A DNA stretch of 36,553 bases from an uncultured Arenimonas sp. Its GTDB lineage: Bacteria; Pseudomonadota; Gammaproteobacteria; Xanthomonadales; Xanthomonadaceae. This document shows, piece after piece, positions 1 to 7,519 of this stretch. The stretch's first letter is position 1, and every line of letters starts with the position of its first letter. A model generated the notes under the pieces. It had not been told where the DNA came from, searched no databases, and saw only the letters and a list, made by a program, of their open reading frames with translations. Made by a program: the position numbers and the translations under genes. Where the stretch lies: assembly GCA_946480565.1 (NCBI GenBank), contig CAMLKR010000009.1:1-36553 (forward strand), in the 5' to 3' direction.

Positions 1-785
1 TCTACGGCCTGGCCTCGCGCGGCTTCAAGTCCGGCGGCTACAACATCCGCGCCAATACCACGGCGGTGCCGCGTTCGGGCGAGCCGTTCGACGACGAGCA
101 GGTCGACAGCTTCGAGGTCGGCAGCAAGATGTCCTTCCTCGACCAGCGCCTGTTCCTGAACCTGTCGGCCTTCCACAACAAGTACGAGGACATCCAGCTG
201 TCGGTGTTCACCGCCTACGACAGCAACGGCGACGGCACCGACGACGCCTTCTTCGGCGACTTCACCAATGCCGGCGAAGGCACGGTCAACGGCCTCGAGG
301 TCGAGTACCAGTTCCTGCCGACCGAGAACTGGCTGATCAGCGGCAACCTGGCCTGGCTCGACGGCGAGTACGACACCTTCCTGTACGCCGGCCAGAACAT
401 CGCCGACGAGCAGGAGTTCACCAACGCCCCGGAGTTCTCCGGCGCGTTCAACCTCGAGTACCGCACCGCGCTGGCCAACGGCGGCCGCATCTCGGCGCGC
501 GTGGGCTACAGCTACCAGTCGGAAGTGACGGCGACCACCGAGATCGTGCGGGCCGAAGTGCCGCCGAATGGCCGCATGCCGATCATGCAGGACGGTTATG
601 GCCTGGTCAGCGCCGGGGTCATCTGGAACGTCAACGACGCCTGGACGCTGTCGCTGCAGGGCTCGAACCTGGCCGACAAGGAGTACCTGACCACCGGCTA
701 CAACCTCAACCGCGCGCTCGGCGTCTACACCGGCTTCTACGGCCCGCCGCGCCAGTACAGCCTGACCGCGCGTTACGAGTTCTGA
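1..785 (+). CDS. TonB-dependent outer-membrane receptor, C-terminal part (5' truncated by window edge)
   Basis: The reading frame is open from base 3, so about 260 residues of the C-terminal beta-barrel are present and the N-terminal plug and TonB box lie outside the window. The visible part opens with YGLASRGFKSGGYN, a barrel signature common in siderophore/complex-substrate receptors. It continues with alternating aromatic strands and acidic loops (for example DSNGDGTDD). It ends in GPPRQYSLTARYEF, where the terminal Phe and alternating hydrophobic pattern form the BAM recognition strand of outer-membrane proteins. TonB-dependent receptors import iron chelates, vitamin B12 or plant and polymer-derived compounds using energy from TonB-ExbBD. 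The substrate cannot be told from the barrel. A strong terminator follows 30 bases after the stop, so this is the last gene of its transcript. The family call is secure; the specificity is unknown. Confidence 0.93.
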   Translation, partial: YGLASRGFKSGGYNIRANTTAVPRSGEPFDDEQVDSFEVGSKMSFLDQRLFLNLSAFHNKYEDIQLSVFTAYDSNGDGTDDAFFGDFTNAGEGTVNGLEVEYQFLPTENWLISGNLAWLDGEYDTFLYAGQNIADEQEFTNAPEFSGAFNLEYRTALANGGRISARVGYSYQSEVTATTEIVRAEVPPNGRMPIMQDGYGLVSAGVIWNVNDAWTLSLQGSNLADKEYLTTGYNLNRALGVYTGFYGPPRQYSLTARYEF

Positions 786-814
786 TCCAGATAGTTCCCC
801 GGGGGCTTTTCCCG

Positions 815-843
815 ACGGGCCGCGCAAGCGGCCCGTGCTTTTT
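815..843 (+). terminator. Rho-independent terminator of the TonB receptor gene
   Basis: A perfect 9-bp stem ACGGGCCGC/GCGGCCCGT (815-823 and 828-836) closes a GCAA loop and is followed by GCTTTTT. It lies about 30 bases after the receptor stop codon. Confidence 0.9.
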
Positions 844-993
844 CCCGGATGACCCCCGCGCGCCGCGTCGCGACCCGGATCGCGCGGAAAGCCTGTGTTT
901 CCCCGGCTAGCCGCGCGGTATGCTCGGGTCCGATACCGCCGATGGCCTGCCCGCCAAACCAATGCCCACCCTGACGCCAACGGATAGCCACCC

Positions 994-3900
994 GTGCTGA
1001 CGGATGCCGTCGTCGTCGGCGCCGGCCTGCTCTGGCTGGGCCTGCTGTTCGGCACCGCGCTGTGGGCCGAGCGTCGACCGGGTCTGCTGGCGAGGCAATG
1101 GCCCGCGGTCTACAGCCTGTCGCTGGCGGTGTACTGCACGTCCTGGACCTTCTACGGCACCGTCACCCAGGCGCAGCGCTCCGGCTGGCCGATCCCTCCG
1201 ACCTTCCTGGGCACCATCCTGCTGTACCTGCTCGGCTTCGGTTTCCTGTTGAAGCTGCTGCGGCTGGCCCGGGAACACAACTCCACGTCCCTGGCGGACC
1301 TGGTCGCGACGCGGCTGGGCCGAAACTCCTGGCTTGCCGCCGTGGTGACCTTCGTCGCGGTGCTGGGCATCGTTCCCTATATCGCGCTGCAGCTCAAAGC
1401 CGTGGCGATGAGCTATGGCATGCTGACGCGCGCCTCCGACCTGGCGCCGCCGCCCTGGCAGGACAGCGCGCTGTACGTCGCGCTGGCGATGGCGCTGTTC
1501 GCGATGCTGTTCGGCACCCGGCGCGCGTCGGCGACTGAACACAATCGCGGCCTGGTGCTGGCGATGGCGGTGGAGTCGCTGCTGAAGCTGGGCGCGATGC
1601 TGGCCCTGGGCGCCTTCGTCTGGTTCGGGCTGGACCTGCCGGACCTGCCGGCCGCGCCGCCGCCGCCCGACGGCGCCAGCGGTTTCCCGGCCCTGGTGCT
1701 GCTGGGGGCGCTGGCGATGTTCACGCTGCCGCACCAGTTCCACGTCGGCGTCGTCGAATGCCGCGACGAGGCGCAGCTGCGCACGGCGCGCTGGCTGTTC
1801 CCGCTGTACATGCTGCTGATCGCGCTGCCGATCCTGCCGTTGGCCCGCGCCGGCGACGCGCTGCTGGCGCCGATGGGCGTGCCCTCCGACCTGTACGTGC
1901 TGGCGCTGCCGCTGGCGCAGGGCCACGAAGCGCTGGCGCTGCTGGCCTTCCTGGGTGGACTGAGCGCCGCTACCGGCATGGTGATCATCTCCACGCTGGC
2001 GTTGAGCGTGATGATCGGCAACCACTGGCTGGCGCCGGTGCTGGTGCGTGGCGCCTGGGGCGGCGGCAAGGGCGCCGACCTGCGCGGCGCGGTGCTGCTG
2101 CAGCGGCGGATCGGCATCGTGGTGGTGGTGCTGCTGGCCTGGGGCTACAGCCGCGCGATCGCGGGCAGCGATGCGCTGGCCGACATCGGCGCGCTGTCGT
2201 TCTCGGGCCTGGCGACGCTGGCGCCGGCGGTGGGGTTCGCCGTGTGGCGGCCGCGCACGCCTGCACGCGCGGTGCTGGCGGGCGTGCTGGCGGCGGTGCT
2301 GGTGTGGATCTGGGCGCTGCTGGTGCCGGCGCTGGCGGAAGCCGCCGGCCTGCAGCGGCCCTGGCTGGTCGACGGTCCGTTGGGCTTGGGCTGGCTGGCG
2401 CCGGACACCCTGTTCGGCCTGGGCGAATGGAGCCGCATCGGCCGCGCCACCACGCTGAGCCTGCTGGCGGGCGCGCTGGTGACCTGGATGCTGGCGTCGC
2501 GCCTGGACGTGGCGCCGGACCACGTCGCCGGCAGTCGCCTGTCGCGGGTGGCGCTGCGCGAGGTCGCCGTCCGCTTCCTGCCGGCCCAGCGCGTGGACGC
2601 CGTGCTGTCGGATGCCGGCGGGGACGCGGCGGTGCCGGCCGAGGTCGAACGGCGCATCGAGCGCGAACTGGCGGCCGTGCTGGGTGCGGCCTCGGCGCGG
2701 CTGCTGCTGGACGCGGCGCGGCGAGAACAGGGCCGCGACCTGGACACCGTCGCGACCATCGTCGGCGAAGCGTCCCAGGCCCTGCGCTTCAACCAGCGCG
2801 TGCTGGAGGCGGCGCTGGAGAACATGAGCCAGGGCATCAGCGTGGTGGACGCCGAACTGCGCCTGGTGGCCTGGAACCGGCCTTACGCGCAACTGTTCGA
2901 CTATCCGGCGGCGCTGCTGCAGGTGGGCGTGCCGGTGTCGGAGCTCGTGGCGCACAACGTCCGCCGCGGCCTGGCGGGCGCGGGGCGTGGCCACGAGGAG
3001 GTGGAAAAACGCCTCGCGCACATGCGCGCGGGCACGCCCTACGTGGCCGAACGCCGCTTCGGCGACACCGTGGTCGAGATCCGCGGCAACCCGATGCCTG
3101 GCGGCGGGTTCGTCGCCACCTTCACCGACGTCACCGAGTTCCGACGCAACGAACAGGCGCTCAAGTCGGTGGCCGAGACGCTGGAGCAGCGCGTGGCCGA
3201 GCGCACCGCCGAACTGGCCGGCGCCAAGGCCGAGGCCGAGCGCGCCAACCGGGCCAAGACCCGCTTCCTGGCTGCGGTCAGCCATGACCTGGCGCAGCCG
3301 CTGAACGCCGCGCATCTGTTCGTGCACGCGCTGGCGCCGCAGCTGTCCGAGCCGCGGCACCGGCAGGCGCTGGGCAATATCGACGGCGCGCTGGGTTCGG
3401 CCGAATCCCTGCTGGCCGGCCTGCTGGACATCTCGCGGCTGGATGCCGGCGGCATGGAGGCCCAGCCGCAGGTGTTCAGGCTCGACGACCTGCTCCAGCA
3501 CCTGGCCGCCGAGTTCCGGGTGCTGGCGGCGGAAAAGGGGCTGCCGCTGGAATGCGTGCCCTGCGGGCTGTGGGTGCGCAGCGACCCGCAGTTGCTGCGG
3601 CGCGTGTTGCAGAACTTCCTGGGCAATGCGGTGAAGTACACCGCCCGTGGCCGCATCCTGGTCGGCTGCCGCCGGCGGGGCGGCCAGGTCGCGATCGAGG
3701 TCTGGGATACCGGTCCGGGCATCGCCGAGGCCGACCAGGGCGTGATCTTCGAGGAGTTCCGCCGGCTCGACCGCGGCGGGCAGGGGCTGGGGCTGGGCCT
3801 GGCGATCGCCGAGCGCATCGCGCGCCTGCTTGGTCATCCGCTGCGGCTGCGTTCGTGGCCCGGGCATGGCACCGTGTTCGCCATCGACGTGCCGCGCGCG

Positions 3901-4323
3901 GCACCGGCGCCGGTGGCGGCGGCTGCACCCGAGCCGGCCACCCCGGAACCGCCGCGCAGTCGAGTGCTGGTGGTGGACAACGACGCCGACGTGCTGCGCG
4001 GCATGCAGGCCCTGCTGGGCGGATGGCAGTGCGAAGTGCTGGCCGCGCGCGACGGCGAGGAGGCGCGGCGCCTGGTCGCCGCGGCGGTGCCGGACCTGCT
4101 GCTGCTCGACTTCCACCTCGACGGTGGCGACACCGGCCTGGCCCTGCACGAACGGCTGGCCGCGACCCTGCCGCCGCGCCCCTGCGTCATCATCACCGCC
4201 GACCACAGCGCCGAGGTGCGCGACGCCGTCGCGGCGGCCGGCTGCGTGCTGCTGCACAAGCCACTCAAGCCTCTCGCCCTGAAGTCCGTCATGGCCCGCC
4301 TGCTGGCCCACCGAACCCCCTGA
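994..4323 (+). CDS. Hybrid sensor histidine kinase with N-terminal sodium:solute symporter (SSS) domain
   Basis: This is a 1109-residue fusion. Residues 1-500 form a multi-helix SLC5/SSS-type transporter domain (YCTSWTFYGTV near 47-57, VPYIALQLKAVAMSYG near 127-142). Residues 515-600 are a linker of the kind seen in CbrA-like kinases. A PAS domain covers about 600-715 (NMSQGISVVDAELRLVAWN). A coiled coil (720-755) leads into HisKA, with the phosphoacceptor His764 in SHDLAQPLN. The HATPase domain has N877 (NFLGNAVKY), DTGPG (905-909) and GLGLGLAI (931-938). The receiver (989-1105) has acidic residues D995 and D997, phospho-acceptor D1039 and K1089. All catalytic residues appear intact. The family couples binding or uptake of a nutrient to phosphotransfer, as CbrA does for histidine; the ligand here is unknown. 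The start is GTG at 994 because an in-frame TAG at 985 excludes anything earlier; no clear Shine-Dalgarno is seen. No cognate regulator is adjacent; an orphan LuxR-type regulator lies at 17413. Confidence 0.9.
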   Translation: MLTDAVVVGAGLLWLGLLFGTALWAERRPGLLARQWPAVYSLSLAVYCTSWTFYGTVTQAQRSGWPIPPTFLGTILLYLLGFGFLLKLLRLAREHNSTSLADLVATRLGRNSWLAAVVTFVAVLGIVPYIALQLKAVAMSYGMLTRASDLAPPPWQDSALYVALAMALFAMLFGTRRASATEHNRGLVLAMAVESLLKLGAMLALGAFVWFGLDLPDLPAAPPPPDGASGFPALVLLGALAMFTLPHQFHVGVVECRDEAQLRTARWLFPLYMLLIALPILPLARAGDALLAPMGVPSDLYVLALPLAQGHEALALLAFLGGLSAATGMVIISTLALSVMIGNHWLAPVLVRGAWGGGKGADLRGAVLLQRRIGIVVVVLLAWGYSRAIAGSDALADIGALSFSGLATLAPAVGFAVWRPRTPARAVLAGVLAAVLVWIWALLVPALAEAAGLQRPWLVDGPLGLGWLAPDTLFGLGEWSRIGRATTLSLLAGALVTWMLASRLDVAPDHVAGSRLSRVALREVAVRFLPAQRVDAVLSDAGGDAAVPAEVERRIERELAAVLGAASARLLLDAARREQGRDLDTVATIVGEASQALRFNQRVLEAALENMSQGISVVDAELRLVAWNRPYAQLFDYPAALLQVGVPVSELVAHNVRRGLAGAGRGHEEVEKRLAHMRAGTPYVAERRFGDTVVEIRGNPMPGGGFVATFTDVTEFRRNEQALKSVAETLEQRVAERTAELAGAKAEAERANRAKTRFLAAVSHDLAQPLNAAHLFVHALAPQLSEPRHRQALGNIDGALGSAESLLAGLLDISRLDAGGMEAQPQVFRLDDLLQHLAAEFRVLAAEKGLPLECVPCGLWVRSDPQLLRRVLQNFLGNAVKYTARGRILVGCRRRGGQVAIEVWDTGPGIAEADQGVIFEEFRRLDRGGQGLGLGLAIAERIARLLGHPLRLRSWPGHGTVFAIDVPRAAPAPVAAAAPEPATPEPPRSRVLVVDNDADVLRGMQALLGGWQCEVLAARDGEEARRLVAAAVPDLLLLDFHLDGGDTGLALHERLAATLPPRPCVIITADHSAEVRDAVAAAGCVLLHKPLKPLALKSVMARLLAHRTP

Positions 4324-4333
4324 TCCCCACGAA

Positions 4334-4389
4334 CAAATCCGGGGTCAGAGTGCATTTATCTGGATAAATGCACTCTGACCCCGGACTTG
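4334..4389. repeat. Near-perfect palindrome (GGGGTCAGAGTGCATTT type) between convergent genes
   Basis: A perfect 23-bp inverted repeat (4338-4360 against 4363-4385) is separated by only TG. After one mismatch the arms pair for three more bases (4334-4336 with 4387-4389). It contains GGGGTCAGAGTGCATTT in one arm and its complement in the other. It sits between two convergent stop codons (4323 and 4413), so as RNA it would form a long hairpin from either direction and could insulate both transcripts, although there is no T-run. The motif resembles the mobile REP-like palindromes found in many proteobacterial genomes, but no second copy is present in this window. Confidence 0.8.
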
Positions 4390-4412
4390 ACCCCGGGTTT
4401 CTCCGGTGCGGG

Positions 4413-6290
4413 TCAGGGCGAGCCGAGGTTTTCGGGGGCCAGGGGCGCGAGCGCGCCGTTGGCGAACTTTCGCGGCGTGGTCACGATTTCGGCGTCGGCC
4501 GGGAGCGGCTGGCCTTCGCTGACCGTGGCCCAGGCGGCGTCGAGCGCGCGGTAGCCGTAGGGCAGCATCGGCAGGTAGCGCATGCCCAGCACCGGCAGGC
4601 CCAGGAAGGCGTCGAAATGCTGGGCGTTGCGCACGCGCCAGTAGCTGACCGGGCGGCCGTTCGCGTCGGCCCAGCGGGCGTAGGCGGCGCCGCTGAAGGC
4701 TTCCGGCACCAGGCCGTCGTCGGCGCCGTGCACCACGATCACCGGCAGGCCGGCGCGGGGCAGGGCGGCCCGGGTCTGGGCGATCCCGGCGCGCACGGCG
4801 CTCGCTTCGTCTTCCCAGAGCGCACGCAGGCAGGCCAGGCCGGGCAGGGTCGGGTCGGCGCCGGCGGCCTGGCGGTCGAGCAGGCCGACACCGGCGCCCG
4901 GCGGGATGCCGCCGGCGTCGCTCCACCAGGCCGCCTGTTCCGCGGCGGTGGGCGCCCGCGGCCTGCCGTCCGCGCCCATCGGCGCGAAGCCGTAACCGCA
5001 GGGCATGGCGTCCATCGGCGCCCGCGCATAGGCCGAGGCGTAGGTGACGTTCACCGCCCGCCAGAGATCGAAGCCGCTGCTGAGCGCACCCGCCGCGATC
5101 GCCTCGTCGCTCCAGCCGCCGTCGCTGAGTTTCGCGTGAGCGGCTTCGGCCTGCACGTCGGGGCTGTCGCCCGTCAGTTGGCCGGCGGCCTTGAGCGATG
5201 CGCAGCGCTGCGCGCCGGCCGGGTGTTTGCCGCCGTTCGGCCGCGCCAGCAGCACGCCGTCGAAAGCCGCGGCGTTGAGCGCACAGGGCATCCACACCGC
5301 GGCCTCGGTGCTGTAGTCGTACAAGGCCCGGCCACCCTCGCCGGGCAGCACGTTGGGCGAAACCGCCACGACCGCATCCAGCCAGTCGCCGTCCAGCTCC
5401 GCCGCGCGCAGCACCGCGCCGCCGCCGTTGGACACGCCGACCGCGATCACCCGGGTGTTGGCGAAGGTCCAGGGACCGGCGTCGCCGTGTGCGGAGTCGA
5501 GCACCTGCAGCGCGAACTGCGCGGCCTGCTGCACGTGCTGGCCCCAGTCGGCCTCCGGGTTGTCGCCCGAATGCGTGTGTTTGACCGCGACCAGCGGCGC
5601 GGCCGGATCCGCGGCCGTGGTGGCCGCGCCGGGCGCGAACTCGACCGCCGCACCCTCTGCCGCGAGGCGGCCGTCGATGCCGAATCCGCGGCCCCCAGCC
5701 ACGACATAACCGGTGCCCGCGCCCTTGTCGGTGTAGGCGACCGCGCAGCCGCGCGGCAGGCCCCAGGCCCCGGCCAGTGCGATCGCGCCGTAGATCCCGC
5801 GCGACCCGGACGATGCTGTCACCACCACGCAGCGCTTCTGCACATCGAACGCCTCCGGCAGCTGCACCAGCAGGCGATGCGGCTGGCGGCGTCCGGGCAG
5901 GTGGGCGAAGGCGTGGTATTCGCGTCCCGGCACCGGCTGCAGCGACCCGTAGACGCTGCCGTAGCCGCCGCCGGGCGCCAGGTCGGCGATGCCCCGCCAG
6001 TTGCTCCAGATTGCGCGCCGGCGCAGCTCCGCGGCGGTGGGCTGCTCCGGGTTCGCGAACGGCGGCGGCACCGGGCTGCGCAGGCCCGCTTCGCCCAGGC
6101 CGGCGGTCAGCAGGTCGTCATCGCCGGAGTGGGAGTGCAGGTGCATGCCTGAATCCAGCGCCAGCGGCGGTCGTTCGGCCGTGCCGGCGCAGGCGGCGAG
6201 CGCCAGGGCCAGCAGGCCGGCGGCGGCCGGGCGGGAGCGACGGTCCCAGCGCGGCTGGGTGCGGAAAGGCGTGGCGGGGGTCGGGTCCAT
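4413..6290 (-). CDS. D-(-)-3-hydroxybutyrate oligomer hydrolase, predicted lipoprotein
   Basis: The 625-residue product matches the 3HB-oligomer hydrolase family (EC 3.1.1.22 type), which cleaves dimers and short oligomers of 3-hydroxybutyrate released from polyhydroxybutyrate. The alpha/beta-hydrolase nucleophile is Ser287 in GVSNGGGAVLRAAE. Other family-like blocks are TASSGSRGIYGA (158-169), YTDKGAGTGY, KHTHSGDNPE (237-246) and the C-terminal VVHGADDGLVP and RNAQHFDAFLG, which supply the likely Asp and His. The N-terminus has RR residues, a hydrophobic stretch and the lipobox LAAC with Cys34, so the enzyme should be lipid-anchored at a membrane facing the periplasm or outside. AAGG lies 7 bases before the ATG. 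It is divergent from the 3-hydroxybutyrate dehydrogenase gene and separated from it by 110 bases. No PHB synthase or depolymerase is visible nearby, so the oligomers may be imported or external. Confidence 0.88.
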   Translation of the reverse strand: MDPTPATPFRTQPRWDRRSRPAAAGLLALALAACAGTAERPPLALDSGMHLHSHSGDDDLLTAGLGEAGLRSPVPPPFANPEQPTAAELRRRAIWSNWRGIADLAPGGGYGSVYGSLQPVPGREYHAFAHLPGRRQPHRLLVQLPEAFDVQKRCVVVTASSGSRGIYGAIALAGAWGLPRGCAVAYTDKGAGTGYVVAGGRGFGIDGRLAAEGAAVEFAPGAATTAADPAAPLVAVKHTHSGDNPEADWGQHVQQAAQFALQVLDSAHGDAGPWTFANTRVIAVGVSNGGGAVLRAAELDGDWLDAVVAVSPNVLPGEGGRALYDYSTEAAVWMPCALNAAAFDGVLLARPNGGKHPAGAQRCASLKAAGQLTGDSPDVQAEAAHAKLSDGGWSDEAIAAGALSSGFDLWRAVNVTYASAYARAPMDAMPCGYGFAPMGADGRPRAPTAAEQAAWWSDAGGIPPGAGVGLLDRQAAGADPTLPGLACLRALWEDEASAVRAGIAQTRAALPRAGLPVIVVHGADDGLVPEAFSGAAYARWADANGRPVSYWRVRNAQHFDAFLGLPVLGMRYLPMLPYGYRALDAAWATVSEGQPLPADAEIVTTPRKFANGALAPLAPENLGSP

Positions 6291-6324
6291 CGCCCGACCT
6301 TAGCAATGCCGCGCGGCGCGGGCA

Positions 6325-6340
6325 TCGTACCTTGGTACGA
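6325..6340. promoter_or_regulatory. 16-base palindrome in the divergent 3-hydroxybutyrate promoter region (candidate operator)
   Basis: TCGTACC-TT-GGTACGA is a perfect 7-bp inverted repeat with a 2-base centre. It lies 35 bases from the hydrolase start and 60 bases from the dehydrogenase start. TACGAT and TACGAC at its two ends resemble weak -10 elements in opposite directions, so a bound protein could control both genes. Which regulator family would bind is not evident. Confidence 0.45.
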
Positions 6341-6400
6341 CGCGGCGCCCGGAAGGGGCCTGCTAGGGTGGGAAATCACCTCCGATCCAAGGATTTCCCC

Positions 6401-7210
6401 ATGAGCGACCGATTCCTCGCCGGCCGCTGCGCCCTGGTCACCGGCGCGACCTCGGGCATCGGCCTGGCCATCGCGCGCGCGCTGGGCGCCGCAGGTGCGC
6501 GGGTCGCGGTCAATGGCCTGGGCACGTCGGAACAGATCGCGGCCGCGCTGGACACCGTGCGCCAAGCCGATGCCGCGGACGTTCGACACTTCGGTGCCGA
6601 CCTGTCCGACGCCACCGTGCTTGAAGCGATGATGGCCGAAATCGCCGCCTGGGCCCCGGTGGACGTGCTGGTGAACTGCGCCGGCGTCCAGCACACCGCG
6701 CCGATCGCCGAGATGCCGGCGGCCACCTGGGACCGTCTGATCGCGATCAACCTCAGCGCCGCCTTCCACACGATGCGCCTGGCCTTGCCCGGCATGGCCG
6801 CGCAGGGTTACGGCCGCGTGGTCAACATCGCCTCAGTGCACGGCCTGGTGGCGTCGGTGAACAAGTCGCCCTACGTCGCCAGCAAATTCGGACTGGTCGG
6901 GCTGAGCAAGGTCGCGGCGCTGGAATACGCCGCCGCCGGCAATCGGGCGAGCGGCGGCGTCACCGTGAACTGCGTCTGTCCGGGGTGGGTGGAAACCCCG
7001 CTGATCGAGCCGCAGATCGCCGCGCGCGCCGCGGCGGTCGGCGGCGACCGCGATGCCGGCGTGCGCGAACTGCTGCGCGAGAAGCAGCCCAGCGGCCGCA
7101 TGTCGCTGCCGGAAGACATCGCCGACCTGGTGGTCTGGCTGTGCCGACGCGAAGCCCACAACCTCAGCGGCGCCGCCATCCCGGTGGACGGTGGCTGGAC
7201 GTCGCAGTAG
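6401..7210 (+). CDS. bdhA: 3-hydroxybutyrate dehydrogenase (short-chain dehydrogenase/reductase)
   Basis: This is a 269-residue classical SDR. The Rossmann glycine motif TGATSGIG is at 14-21, NCAG at 92-95, and the catalytic tetrad is Asn117, Ser145, Tyr158 and Lys162 (YVASK). The substrate-side blocks VNIASVHGLVAS, NKSPYVASKFGLVGL and CVCPGWVETPLIEPQI are typical of D-3-hydroxybutyrate dehydrogenases, which oxidise D-3-hydroxybutyrate to acetoacetate with NAD+ in the cytoplasm. The ATG at 6401 is chosen over longer open frame upstream because AAGGA lies 7 bases before it and the SDR fold starts there. The divergent neighbour makes monomers from 3-hydroxybutyrate oligomers, which strongly supports the substrate over a generic SDR. 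A gap of 309 bases to the next gene implies its own transcript, but no terminator hairpin with a T-run is seen. Confidence 0.88.
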   Translation: MSDRFLAGRCALVTGATSGIGLAIARALGAAGARVAVNGLGTSEQIAAALDTVRQADAADVRHFGADLSDATVLEAMMAEIAAWAPVDVLVNCAGVQHTAPIAEMPAATWDRLIAINLSAAFHTMRLALPGMAAQGYGRVVNIASVHGLVASVNKSPYVASKFGLVGLSKVAALEYAAAGNRASGGVTVNCVCPGWVETPLIEPQIAARAAAVGGDRDAGVRELLREKQPSGRMSLPEDIADLVVWLCRREAHNLSGAAIPVDGGWTSQ

Positions 7211-7519
7211 GCGGGGCCGTCCAGATCGATGTCGATGCCGCAGTTCTCCCACTGCGCGGCGGAGCACCAGGGGGCGATAGCGATCCTGCCGGCGTTAGAG
7301 TTATAGGCCAACAAAGCGTAAGGCATCACTAACCGGGTATCCGCTGGCCTTTATTCGCTGCGGTCAAGCCATGGTCCGATAGCGAAAACCATACAGTTTT
7401 GCGTCGCCCGATGGCCCGGTTGGCAATCCGCCCCCCTGTCAGCCGGCGGGTCCCGCCTTCTAGTCTCGTCCCCTCAGCGGCCGGCCACGACCAGTGGCCG
7501 GCATCCAAGGGGATCGAAC
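7211..7519. other. Intergenic leader/promoter region of the RHS-protein gene
   Basis: No convincing gene is found in these 309 bases. The central part (about 7290-7400) is more AT-rich than its surroundings, with TTATAG at 7294-7299 and a small inverted repeat AAAAC/GTTTT at 7385-7400, and probably contains the promoter. The last 40 bases hold a strong stem-loop and the Shine-Dalgarno of the next gene. A minus-strand frame entering from 7329 has no start signal and runs antisense into bdhA, so it is not called. Confidence 0.5.
7480..7513 (+). promoter_or_regulatory. Leader stem-loop directly before the Shine-Dalgarno of the RHS gene
   Basis: GCCGGCCAC (7480-7488) pairs perfectly with GTGGCCGGC (7494-7502) around a GACCA loop. 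It ends four bases before the ribosome binding site AAGGGGA (7507-7513), which is spaced 6 bases from the ATG at 7520. There is no T-run, so it is not a terminator. Its position could stabilise the 5' end or modulate ribosome access. Confidence 0.5.

Noticed and set aside
919..924. TATGCT as -10 box for the hybrid kinase gene
   Set aside because: No matching -35 element and no extended TG; the match is expected by chance in a 200-base gap.
907..4311. Very long open frame antisense to the hybrid kinase gene (over 1100 codons)
   Set aside because: Its product is Gln/Arg/His-rich low-complexity sequence caused by GC-rich codon bias on the other strand. The plus-strand frame has a complete domain set.
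4368..6152. Long plus-strand open frame over the oligomer hydrolase
   Set aside because: The product is Arg/Ala/Gly-rich with no motif; the minus strand encodes a complete enzyme with lipobox and catalytic serine.
7211..7329. Possible small minus-strand gene after bdhA (MPYALLAYNSNAG...)
   Set aside because: No Shine-Dalgarno, no recognisable motif, and the frame continues antisense through bdhA with shadow composition.
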